From assembly GCF_041296385.1 (NCBI RefSeq), contig NW_027184062.1, positions 439,001-503,000 on the forward strand: a stretch of DNA of 64,000 bases, given 5' to 3'. The notes below the pieces were generated by a model. It ran no database searches. It was not told the DNA's origin and worked only from the letters and a program-made list of their open reading frames with translations. The position numbers and the translations under genes are program-made. Shown here piece after piece: positions 36,402 to 47,800 of the stretch. The DNA comes from Aphelocoma coerulescens. Lineage: Eukaryota > Chordata > Aves > Passeriformes > Corvidae. Within the stretch, counting starts at the first letter, position 1. The number at the start of each line of letters is the position of its first letter.

Positions 36402-36414
36402 AGAAAAGGGGGGA
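36402..36414 (+). promoter_or_regulatory. ERV-B polypurine tract
   Basis: AGAAAAGGGGGGA ending one base before the 3' LTR, the plus-strand primer of retroviral reverse transcription. Confidence 0.9.
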
Positions 36415-36415
36415 T

Positions 36416-37073
36416 TGTTATAAACATATATTATATTAGCTTCTCGCAAAGTATAAAGTAGATATTATATAACGTTAGAAATGCTTTCTGCTGTGTGGAT
36501 GTAGTTTTCTCTCTTTTTAGCAAGAATGTTAGCAAGTGTGAGCACGTAAGATAACCTCCAAACGAACAGAGGATGAGGCCCGAAAAGCTGCTAATCAACA
36601 CTTTGTCTAGGGAGCAAAAGGGCCCAAAGGCTACTCCGCCCGGAGAACGGGCGGCCAGGAGAGTCCGGGAGATTTTATCACCACTCTGCCCGGAGAGACG
36701 AAGAGGCCCAAAGCTGCAATCAGCCCTGACTGTCTGGAGAATTAAGAAATCCACCCTACCATCGACTCTTGCCTAGCGGGCCCAACCCCAAGAATCAAGA
36801 GAAATAAAACCACAAGGCAGAAGACTAGGCACGCTCTAAAAAGGCGGAACCAAGGAGTGGCCATGCAGAACAGCTCCAGGAAAAGTTTTAATATGAATAA
36901 AGAACAGACAGTAAAAACGGTATAAAAAGGACTGACCTCTGGCATCAGGTGTGCTCTTGGCAGAGCGCCAAGGCAACTGGCTGTTACCCCGTTGCTTTAT
37001 TTGATGTGTCTCTTATTGTCTTTATATTAAACCCCTTTAAATTCTCACAGGAGAGTGAACTTCGTTTTTCACA
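36416..37073 (+). repeat. ERV-B 3' LTR
   Basis: 658 bp. Aligned by eye to the 5' LTR it has about 20 substitutions and two indels (4 bp and 1 bp), about 3%. Polyadenylation signal ATTAAA is at 37026-37031. It ends 20 bp from the 2L CpG island. Confidence 0.93.
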
Positions 37074-37092
37074 GAGAGAAGTTGTTCCCCCT

Positions 37093-38030
37093 GACAGCTA
37101 AGCTCCAACTACGGTGTCGCTTATGTCCTTCCCAGGACGGGCGGGAAAACGCCTCGGCGCAGCGCAGCGCTGGCCGGGAGCGGCCGGCACGGCACCGAGC
37201 GCGCTCCCCACTCCCTCCCGCCCGCGCCGCTGCGGAGACCCCGGGTTCGCCGGAATCGGCCACATGCTGCACGGAGGGCAGCGCGGCAAAGGCGGCCTCC
37301 CCTCGTCGCCCGGGGAAGGCCGGCCTCGGATCCCCGCTCTCTCCACCGGCACGGGCAGTGCCAGCAGCCTCTCGCTGTGGTCGCCGCTGGCCGAAAGCCT
37401 CGCCGCGCACCGCCCGGCCGGCCCCGCCGCTCCGCGGGCTCACACGGCACCTGCCGTGGGCGGCCGCCGAGCGACAGGAAGCAGAAGCGCTCACCGCCGC
37501 GCCGCTCGCCGCCCCGCCCGGGCGCTCCTCTCCTCGCGCTACCACGATGGCGCCGGCCCGCCCCGCCTTCCCCGTCGCCTGCGGCGCAACGCGGCTGCTC
37601 CGAGCCACGCAGCACGCGTGCGGCCGGGCCCTGCCGAGCTGCCGGCGGAGCCGGGGCACAGCACGGGCGGGAGAGCTTCCGGCGAGGCTGGGCGGGCGGC
37701 GAGCGCGGCCGAGCGTGAGCGCGCCAGGCGGGCGGCGGGCGGCGGCGTGATGGAGAGCTAGATGGAGGCGGCAGCACCGCGCGGCATAAAATAGCTGATC
37801 GTCCGGCAGCCGCCCGCTCCGCAGCCCCTCGGCTGCTGTCGAGAAGGGCCCCGGCCCTGGCCGCGCCGGTGGCGAGGCGGCTCCGCAGCCCGCGGGCAGC
37901 CCTGGCGGGGCAGGGGAGCACTGCGGGCAGCCCCGGGGCCGCGCAGCCGTCTGCAACGCGCGGTGGGAGCCGCTGGGAACTATTTTACACGTCCCGGGGG
38001 GCTGGAGAGGAGCACGGAGACCACGCGGCA
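37093..38030 (-). promoter_or_regulatory. CpG island, candidate promoter (2L)
   Basis: Mirror copy of the island at 59670-60604. It differs from it by a handful of bases, including one CGC/TGC-type change near 37382 and one C/A change near 37664. The 3' LTR of ERV-B ends about 20 bp from its outer edge (37073), so any transcript starting here toward the outer arm would run into the provirus in antisense. Confidence 0.6.
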
Positions 38031-38080
38031 GGTCGCTGCCGTTAGGGAAAATTAATCCACGATGCCTGAGGTTTATATCC

Positions 38081-38541
38081 GAAAAGGAGACAGAGGAGTC
38101 CTGCAACATTCTTCGACTACAGGGAGAGTCCATGGGGCTTTTCCCATGGCGTCTGTCAAACGGTTGCGGGATGCAGCCCCCTTTTGATGCCAAGTTCCCG
38201 GCCACAGCACCCTCTTCCTTTTCCCCACTGGCTGAGGTATTCGGGAGATACAGACTTCCGGAACTGCCTACTCTATGCGCCCCCCTCTAATATGCACCCC
38301 CCTCTTGGCATCGAGAAGAAAGAAAAGAACCCCATTCCTAATGCTCTTAAGTCTTTGTTGCCTTGCTCTAGGTTCAGGAATTTAACACGGCCTTGATTAA
38401 TCAACAGTCTCTGATGATTAGTAACAGTTCTAGAGAACTCCTAGTTTCTTCTGTTACTTCACTAGCCATAACTTCCTAGCCTTGTCTACAGGCCGATTCA
38501 CACGGTCTCTTTGTAAAGACTCATCCATCTCATTCCTTTTA
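38081..38541 (-). repeat. ERV-A 3' LTR (2L)
   Basis: Identical in outline to 176-636. Purine tract lies just beyond 38541 on the minus strand. Confidence 0.75.
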
Positions 38542-38684
38542 ATCCCTCCTCTTTTTATTTGCTCTGTATTTGTCTTTACAAACCTTAATTACCATGGATT
38601 TAATTTTTTCTTCTGGAGTCTTCTTGGGTTTTGCTATTATTTGCAGTGACATTCTTTTCTGTCCTTTTGTAGTCATTTCTGGAT

Positions 38685-40195
38685 CAGGTAGGCATGGCTG
38701 CTAGCGGCATCCCCTTGAGCACCTGCTGAAAGAGCTGCAGCCAGCATGGTGTCACGCATGGTAAAAAGATGAGAATTGCGATAGCATATAAGAGGAGAAA
38801 TCGTATTCATTTAGCCCATAGCTGGCCAGTTAACTATGAAAATATGTCCCATTCCCATCCTTTCAACATTTGGACAGGTCCACGAGCTGACGTTATTTCC
38901 TTTGTTATTTGTTTGACCACTTTTCCGCTGTCATCTGCTTGCAAACAGCAGCTCGAGTCATTTAATTTCCCACAAACTCCTCCTTCTTCTGCCAACAGAT
39001 AATCTAATACCATCCAATGTTGAAATACCGCTTTCCTCATTTAAGTGGGTTGCTCAGCAAAAAGGTCAAGCGCTGTGGCTGGCTGGTTGGTAATTATTTC
39101 CGAGACAGCTTGTAACCTAATTATCTCCTTCAAATGATAAATGGGTTCCCAGGCATCTGGGATTAATTCCTTAGGTTTCCAAGGGGCTGGTCCATCGTGT
39201 TGGGTAACTTGTTCTGTTGGCCGTTCATCATTTTCCCGTTTTGGGGTGCTCCCTCCAGCCAGGGCTGCATCAGCTGACTGCTTTTCTCTAATTAAATCAT
39301 CACAGATTTTGATTCCTAAGCGATTTCCCAGAACTTGTAGTAGCAAAAAGAACAACAGTCTACTAAATATACCATATCCCTGACCAGTTTGGAGGTAACC
39401 TGAGCTAAGCATGTTGGCCACAAATCCAATACTGTCCTTTCAAAGCCCGTGTTCCATTAGCAAAGGAACCTACCCATGGTCATCAATTGGTGGCTCAAAA
39501 TACAGCAGGATTCCCGGGCCTAACGGTCCTCCAACAAGAGTTGCCCCACCATAAGGGTCCCAGCATTTGCATTTCCAAGCTCCCGCACAGGGTTCCCACC
39601 TACATTTACATCTGCAAGCTGCTTGGTTGGATTTGGAGCAGAACTCACTAAAAGGCTTTGAGTTCCAATCCGGTGTGGCCATTCCCACTGATAATCACAA
39701 ACAACATGTCTTCTACTTGTGGAATTTTTGTGGGGACTGCTCAAAAACAGGTGGTCAAAAAAACCCCTTGTCCCTCCCCATTGCTTTACAGGCTTCCAAA
39801 TATTTTTGGTAAGTGTGATAAGAACGCCTTACGCAGCTACTGTTAGTGAGCCGAACAGGTATTTGATTGCATTTGCCTTGATATTTGGAACAACTGGAAG
39901 GAGGGCAATTGGGGGTCCAAACCCAGTTGATCAAGCCCAGAGGGAAAGTCAATTGACAATTGCCTTTTCCTACATAGACACGCCCTATCCTATTAGGCAA
40001 TAAGTGCCTGTTGGAGAAGAATGAAGTGGCCGTGAACTTCCTTCTTTGGCCCCAAATCCCATCCCACTGTGGGCCCTCACATTGACCCACCATTTAGGTT
40101 CAGCTGGGCTAGCCAACTATGGCCACTCTTCAGATCCTCCTGGCCTTCCACAGAGCCAGCAATTGCTAAGGTTAAAAACTTTTGCTACTTCTTCT
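38685..40195 (-). pseudogene. env: ERV-A env remnant (2L)
   Basis: Left-arm version of the remnant (WEWDIF then stop). It carries the Val codon (KVVKQ) shared with the right arms, where 1L has Leu (KLVKQ). Confidence 0.82.
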
Positions 40196-40604
40196 CCTAA
40201 GGCTGCAAATTGATTCTCCCACTCCTGGCCTAAACTCAGCTGACCATATCAAAGTAGAATTAGTAAGGAAAATGTTTTAATAGTGTCATCTAATTAGCTA
40301 GTCTAATTTTCCCGTTGTCTTCTGCAGCACCTGTGGCAATTGAAGACACAGAAACCACTTAACGTAACAAAATGGCCACAAGTATTAGCCCCCAAGTGAG
40401 TGGAGATTCTAGAGGAGGGATGCCTATACAGTCTATTTCAGCAGACGGTCTGAAGGTAGGACTGCGGGGCTTCTTCCGATGTCGAAGCACTGCCTACTGC
40501 TCCGGCCCACTCCTGCAGAGTGTCAGTCACGGCCTCCCGGCCTTCTCCTCCAGCTGAGATGTGCAAATCTCTGAGGCTTCAGAGACCTTGACCCGAGAGT
40601 GACG

Positions 40605-41531
40605 GGTTCACCTGTGTTCAGCTTACTTGACGGCTGTTTTCTGTCGTCAGTGACACTTGGAATGGGCCACGCCATTTCACCAGCACTGGCGCTTCTTTCT
40701 ACTCCTTAATTAGGACTCAATCTCCTGGTTGGATGTTAAAAGCAGCAAAGTCCAAAGGCCGGGCTTGCGCCAGCTGAGTTTCCTGTTGAAGGGGTTTCAC
40801 AAGAAGCAGGATCCTGGCCACAGATGGTTTTAAAAATGCATCACTTGCCTCTACCCCCCCCACTGGGTGGAGACTTACCAGGAGGGCAATTGCAAACAAC
40901 GATTGAAAGGGAGATAACTGAATCTCTCTTCTGGCTTGGGCCCTCATTCTCACCAAAGCCAATGTCCAAAGCCCTACCCATGGCATCTTGGTTTCTATTA
41001 CCAGCTTCAAAAGGTGTTTATTTCTCTCTTCATTGTTTTCTACCCGAGCCGAGCTCTGGGGGTGCCAGGGCCTATGGAGGTTCCATTGTGTTCCTAAAGA
41101 AGCCAAAACCCCTTGAAGGATCTTTCCTGCAAAATGAGTTCCCCTATCTGAATCTATTGCTTCTACAATGCTGTATCTTGGAATGATTTGTTCCAAAAAT
41201 GCCTTAAGAACAGATCCTGTCATTACTGAAGTAGTTGGAAATACTTCTGGCCACCTTGCTAGCTGACATACGATTACCAGAAGATATTAAGCCTTGCCAC
41301 TTGGGGCATCTCCGGAAAATCCACCTGGCATCTTTGGAAGGGCCATGCAGCCCAAGGCCTCCCTCCTCTAGCAAGTTACTTTGTAACTTGGCTGTTGGCT
41401 TTAGCACAGATCAAGCAACCTTCAACAGCTCCTTTTGCCAGTCTAAAAAGACCCCCAGCAACATACATCATGAGATAGGCTTCTGCCAATCCTCAGGAAG
41501 TGCAAGAACTCTCTTAATGGAGTTGCTTTAA
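40605..41531 (-). pseudogene. pol: ERV-A integrase remnant (2L)
   Basis: Here the frame that begins near 41223 runs on for 168 codons to 40717. It joins the catalytic-core part to the C-terminal part, because an indel near 40860 present in 1L differs. This is chance frame restoration inside a stop-ridden pseudogene. Confidence 0.82.
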
Positions 41532-41745
41532 TATTGGTAGGGCCAAAGGTTCTGGTATCTCTTGTTTGCCATCCCTTGGAAACCAATTCTTGCCTTTTTT
41601 CTCTGCCACACGACTTTTAACTGTATGTCAAACTGCTGCGGTAGAAAAGACAGCTTCCTGGGCAGTGATGGAGTCACGGGGAGCAAAGGGGGCATCTTGG
41701 AGAGTTCTGGCAGAAGTGTGGCTTTCTGAGTTTCTTCATCCACCA

Positions 41746-42184
41746 AAAAGGAGACAGAGGAGTCCTGTAACATTCTTCAACTCCAGGGAGAGGCCATGGG
41801 GCTTTTGCCATGGAGTCTCTCAAATGATTGCGGGAAGCAGCCCCCTTCTGATGTTAAGTTCCTGGCAACAGCACCCTCTGAGGTACTCGGGAATTACAGA
41901 CTTCCGGAACTGCCTACTCTACGCCCCCCTCTAATATGCAGTCCCCTTTTGGAATGGAAAAGGAAGAAAACCAAACTATTCCTAATGCTGGGAAGTCTTT
42001 GCTGCCTTGCTCTAGGTTCAGGAATTTAGCAGGGCCTTGGCTGAGCAACAGTCTCTGTTGATTAGTAACAGTTTCTAGAACGAATACTTTCTTCTGTTAC
42101 TTCCCCCCCTGTAAATTCCTAGCCTTGTCTAAGGAGAGATTCACACGGTCTCTTTGTAAAGACACATCTATCTTACTCCTTTCA
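41746..42184 (-). repeat. ERV-A 5' LTR (2L)
   Basis: Counterpart of 3840-4278, starting TGAAAGG at 42184 on the minus strand. Confidence 0.72.
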
Positions 42185-43556
42185 CTCCCACACCTTCCTT
42201 GCGGTGGAACGGCTCTCCCCGGCACAGCACCTGGCACAAAACCCCCGTATACGCACACACACACCTGCACTTACCCTGCACTCCACTGCACACACACACA
42301 CACACACCTCCCGCATACTAACACCCCCTCCACATCCCCACCATGCTACTTGCAGTGGCCCCGCCCCTGCCATCCCCACCGGCTGGCAGCACCCACTCCT
42401 CGCATGCTTCCCCATGCCTTGCATTTCCTTGCTGCCCCCTCTGTAGCCTTCCCTCAACCTGCCTTTTCTCCCCTGCCTTGCACTGACTTGCTCACCCATC
42501 CCCCACCTGACTTCCTTTCACATTCGTCTAGGTCTGGCCTCACCTTTCCTTTTCCTTCTAGGACCCTCATTGCCTTGCCTCGCCTCGCAAAGCCACCACT
42601 TGCCTTGCCTTGCCCTTGAACCCCTCCCTTGCCTTGCATGACCTTGCTCACCCCTCCCCCACCTGGAATTCAACACCCCTTTTCAATGACATTTCTGGGC
42701 CTTGCCCTGCCCTTTCTGCTCCTCCGAGGAATCTCAAAGCTCTCAAGCATCTCCGGTGTTTCAGGATCCCATGAGAGGAAGACCAGGGGAGGACGCATGT
42801 TGCCACACTCATCTCTGTGGGCAGCCTTTGTCTGGGAGCAATCCTTGCATGTCTTGAACCTTGGAGGGGCAATTCACATTTTGCCCTTGAGCTCGGGGAC
42901 CAGAAAGAGAGTTCTTTTGCATACAAGGGAAAGCAGGTAGCTCAAGTCTTTTAGGTACAGAGGAGAGATGACCCACGCGGGATCAAGGCCACACAGAGCA
43001 CTTGGTCCTGGCCACTTTTGTGTACCAGCAGTCCTTGAATGTACTTCTCACCTGCCTTGCCTGGCCTTGCCTTGGCAACACAACAGTTGCCTTGCCTTGC
43101 CCTGCTAGCCCTCTGGAGCCTTGCATTCCTTTGCACGGCCATGCCCAGCACATGACCTGCCTACTGTTTTCCTCCCGGGCCTTGGCTTGCTGAGCCCTTC
43201 CTGTTTCTGCCTGGCCTTCCCATCAGTGGCCCTTCCTTCCTACAGCCAGCCTTGCCTCTAACTTCTGGACCTTCTCTTGTCTACCACTCCATTTGCTTTC
43301 CCCTCACTGCTCTGGCCTTGCCTACCTCTCCCTTGACTTGCCCACAATTGCCTGCACTCGGTTTGCAGCGCCTTGCCTGCATGGAAGGCAAGGGAAAGAG
43401 TGGTAGGCCGGGCAAAGCAAAGCCAGCAAGTTGTAGGCAGTGCGAGGCAAGGCAGACGTAGGCAAAGGAAGCAGAGCAAGGGTACCTTAAGAAGAACTAG
43501 ACAAGGCAAGGCCAAGAGACTCGGAGTGCCTTTCCTTGGGAAGGCAAGGACATAGT
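42185..43556. repeat. Pentanucleotide tract (2L)
   Basis: Counterpart of 4279-5650. It carries left-arm variants near 43140 (CATGCCCAGCACATG) and a few private bases. Confidence 0.8.
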
Positions 43557-44855
43557 GCCAGTGTTGCTGGAGCAGATGTTAAGGTACTGTGGGGAGGAAT
43601 AGTCCAGCAAGACATTTCTCTTCTGGCCCCTGTGCGTGTAGGGGCAATTGTTGGACATATTCAATACTGGAGGCGGATCAGTCGCTGGATGTGTTGTATT
43701 TTGGAGGAGGGGATGCCGTTTCTTTGGAGATGGGCTTGTAGTTGCTCTCTTTGGCAAGGAAGGCAGGTTTGGATGTGCACATCAGGTACTCCTAGGGATT
43801 TTAAAGGCTTTTCCCAACAGGCAGAGCTCTCTCTGGGTTCGAGCTGTTGAGCTGTCAGTGGGAATGCAAAGGCCAAGCTCTTAAGCTATTTGTCCTGGTG
43901 CCTTCAGTGTGTGAGCAGTCCCTGGTGCCGTTGCCTTTGGATCCTGACTCTGGGAGAGGGAAGGCTTAGGATGGTACCTAGAGCTGAGAAGGAGAGTGCT
44001 GAGAACAGCGTGTGTGCTGCTAGTTTGAGGGGTGCAGGTGAAGTTGTAGGCAGCAAGATCTTCCTCAGCTGGCACTGTTTTGAGCCCTGTTTTTGCCAGA
44101 TGGTTTCAAGTTGGTGGGCGGAATCTGCGAGAGGGAAAAGATTTGTTTGGGCCAAAGAGGTGTGGTGTAAAGAAGAGTGTGCTCTTGGAAGGGGAAGATG
44201 AGGGCAATCTTTTTGTCCTGACACCGTTGATTTGAGTGCAGGGCCGTTTGCAAGTTGCCTCTGTCTGCCCTTGGGGTGGTTTCGAGCTGGGCCAGGTGCT
44301 TGGCCTTCTTTTGCAAGTCTGCAGCGCCGTCGTGTGGTTGTTTCCATGAGCGCTGACAGTGCCCGGCAAAAAGCGCTTGGCTGGCGCGGCCCCAGTCGTG
44401 TGGAAGCAGTTGGTGGAAGAGCTCTGCTGTGCATCCTGCCTCTTGGAGACATAAAAGGATGTAACCCTGCGCGTAGGGGGGAAGCAAGACGAATCTTTTC
44501 ATTGTTGGCTGAGCAGTTTCTACGCGGCAAAAGTAAAGGCAGTTTCAGCACGGCCTCTTTCTTTCAGAACCTTTTCTGTGCCATCATGAACATGCTCAAC
44601 ATGCCACTCGCACCCGCTGAACTGCATCAAAGGCCCTGGAGATAGGCACTTTCCTTCAAGCTCTCTGTAGCATCCTACCCTCCACCTCTGGCGGATCCCA
44701 AAGCCCTTCCAAACATCCAGCAGCTGCACGCAGAGAACAAGTGCTAAAACAAGGCGTTGGCCTTCCTAGTCCTTTTAAAGTCTGTGAACTAGGCGAAACA
44801 TTCCAGTGAGCAGCACTTTCCTTCGCAACTATATCTAGAGCATCATCACATTCTC
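43557..44855. other. Unrecognised arm segment (2L)
   Basis: Counterpart of 5651-6949. Open frame 43904-44551 (-). It shares the AGGCACTTTCC and CATCCTACC variants (44640-44680) with 2R. Confidence 0.35.
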
Positions 44856-47800
44856 TCCAAGTGGGTAAGTCCACCCTTGCAGCGCAGCGTTTGAAGCCAC
44901 AGTTCGGACTGAGAGATAGGCCAGGTGAGAAAGCATTTCTTGACTATCCCTCTTCTCTGGAAGACTTGATACTCGCAGCGCGACCACGTCCACACACCTT
45001 CAGTGTGGCCAGGTTCAAGCAGCTAGAGCTCCCAGAGATGGGAGAGTCAGGAGAGAAGACGTTCCAAAAGTACCGTGTACTTACAGCAGCATTAAAACTG
45101 TGCACAGCAGTCTGCAGCACTGTAGACTGCGGCTTCTCCGACAGACGAGCCATCCCATTGTTGCCTCTCGCAGCCTGCTTGCTAGCTGCTCTCCTGAAGA
45201 AAAGAACTAGAAGAAAAAGCCAATGCTGGGCTGCACCTTCCCCTTGCCTTACGTAAAGCCACCTAAACTCCCCGCTGCACTCTCTACTTCCCCTCTCCTT
45301 GGAAGCGACCACTGTGTTTGCTGCATCTCGAAGCCTAAAGTTAAGCGCCAAAGTTTCCAAGGATGGTTGGACGAAGGATAAGTAGTAGCACAAGGAAGTA
45401 GTTGTCGTTGAACTTCCTCCTTCTCAATGCTAACGTGAATTGGGCAGGCAGGCGAGTGCTAGCCACGCTCCTTTCTCAGTTTGTACGCTGCGGACACGAG
45501 TCCGGTGCTCTGCGCCTTCGTTCGGCCTCTTTAGTACCCATGTCGCTCTTTCATTCAGCCGGAGTCGAAGCGTCGTCTACTTCTCGCCCAGAGAGCACGG
45601 TGCCGGCAGCGAAATGCCCCAGCCGACTGCTTCTGCCGACACACGCCTGGTCTATGCACTTTCCCTCGCAGCGACATACAGCAGCACTTTCGGTCTTTCT
45701 TGTCGTCCAAATGTAAAGGGAAAGATTCTCTGCTATGTCCCGCCAAGAGAACAGTTTTAGGTCAACCAGCACGCCCAGAGCTTGCCCTCGACTCGTGGAA
45801 ACTTGTGTTTGCACCACATTCAAGTGGTAGCCGTCTTTCCTTTACAGGCTGCAGAACGCCGTCAGATCCCGGTGCTCTCTGCACCTGCCTTCTCAGTTCC
45901 AATACCGCCGCGCACAATACAGCTTTGCAGGAAGCAATGACGCGGATAGTCATGTCGCTCAGAAGAACGTGCCAGGACGAAAAGATGTTCTTCCTTTCTC
46001 CTCGTCGCCCAGATTGTGGTGCTGTACTGAAAGCCATGGCCAGCGAAAGGCTAATCCAGCAAGTGTTTCTCACCTGATGCATTTCGCTGAGGGAGAGCTG
46101 AGGAAAATCCTTGCACAGCACACTGCGGATGCGTGCAGTACACATGCTGAAGAGAGCCACAGCTAAAAGCAATCGCTGGGCTTCAGTTCTGTCCAGACGG
46201 CAGAAGGCGAAGAACGAAGCAGCTGGGCACCGCGTTAACGTACTCAGTGGACCGAATTTCAAATGTCCAGCCAAGGCTGCTTCACAAGCAGATTCAGCTG
46301 AGAATGCTCTGGATGGTTCACAAAGTAAGGCGTAGCCGTTGCACTCTATCACACTACCTGGCCAGAAGAAGTTTCTTACACCTTCAATGCTGCAGAGTCC
46401 ATGCAGCTGGAGCACACGCAGTAGGACGCGTCCAGATAGACGGCGTTCTTCAAGTACCCCCCTCCTCCAAGCAGCCTTGAAACTGAGCACAACACACTGC
46501 GGCTCGGGAGCTTCCTTCTCAGATAGACGTGCCGTCACGTTATTCACTCTCGCAGCTCCGTTGCCCACTAGCAGCAGGTGCTACCAAAGCAAAATGCTCC
46601 AGAAGTAAAAAGCACTGCTGAGCAAACCTTTTCCTTTGCCTCACGTAAAGCACTGTAAACTGTCCGCTGCACTCTTTATTTCCATTCTCCGCTGCATCTA
46701 CCACTGTCATCTCTGCATCTCGAAGCATAAAGCTCGGCACAATTCTTCCCAGGGAAAGCTGGAAGAGAAATAGGTAGCAGCACAAGTAGCTGCAAGTGGA
46801 ACTTTTGTTTTCAACTGCTAACGTGAATCCGCAAAGAAGCGAGCGGCAGCCACGCTTCTTCTTGCAGCCTGTGCGATGCGCACACCAGCTCGGTGCTCTG
46901 CGCCCTCATTCGTATGCTCTTCGTACCATGTCGCGCTTTTCATTCTGCCGGAGTCGAAGCGTCGTCTACTTCTCGCCCGGAGAGCACGGTGCCGGAAGAG
47001 AAATGCCCCAGCCGACTGCCCTTCCGAAACACACCAGGGCTATGCACTTTTCTCGCAGCGACATACAGCAGCACTTTCGGTCTTTTCTTGTCGTCCAAAT
47101 GTAAAGGGAAAGATTCTCTGCTATGTCGGGCACAGAGAACAGTTTTAGGTCAACAAGCACGCCCAGAGCTTGCCCGCGACTCGTGGAAACTTGTGTTTGC
47201 ACACATTCCAGTGGCAGCCCTCTTTCCTTTACAGCCTGCAGAGCGCCGTCAGATCGCGGTGCTCTCTGCACCTGCCTTCTCCCTTTCAAGTACCACTGCG
47301 CAGAATATAGCCTTGCAGGAAGCAATGACGCGGATAGTCGTCTCGCAGAGAAGAACGTGCAAAGACGAAAAGATGTTCTTCTTTGCTCCTCCTCGTCGCC
47401 CAGATTGTGGTGCTGTACTGAAAGCCATGGCCAGCGAAAGGCTAATCCAGCAAGTGTTTCTCACCTGATGCATTTCGCTGAGGGAGAGCTGAGGAAAATC
47501 CTTGCACAGCACACTGCGGATGCGTGCAGTACACATGCTGAAGAGAGCCACAGCTAAAAGCCATCGCTGGGCTTCAGTTCTGTCCAGACGGCAGAAGGCG
47601 AAGAACGAAGCAGCTGGGCACCGCGTTAACGTACTCAGTGGACCGAATTTCAAATGTCCAGCCAAGAGCTGCTTCACAAGCAGATTCAGCTGAGAATGCT
47701 CTGGATGGTTCACAAAGTAAGGCGTAGCCGTTGCACTCTATCACACTATCAGGCCAGAAGAAGTTTCTTACACCTTCAATGCTGCAGAGTCCATGCAGCT

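Larger units (their letters stand above)
26982..37073 (+). mobile_element. ERV-B: class I (gammaretrovirus-like) provirus
   Basis: Full-length 10092-bp provirus: 5' LTR, primer-binding site, leader, gag, pol, env, polypurine tract, 3' LTR. It is flanked by GAGG (left) and GAGA (right). The empty site in 2R reads GAGG on the matching strand, so this is a 4-bp target duplication with one later change, typical of gammaretroviral integration. The two LTRs differ at about 20 bases plus two small indels. All coding regions carry stops or frameshifts. Its env is of the same general type as ERV-A. It lies in 2L only. Confidence 0.95.
38081..42184 (-). mobile_element. ERV-A copy in 2L
   Basis: Direct counterpart of the 1L copy at offset 37905-37906, with the left-arm-specific variants of SU and TM. 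Its private changes include a CAGATC/CTGATC-type base near 41213. Confidence 0.85.

Noticed and set aside
45762..46568. 268-codon frame as a gene
   Set aside because: The other monomers carry it only as shorter pieces because of indels, so it is not conserved.
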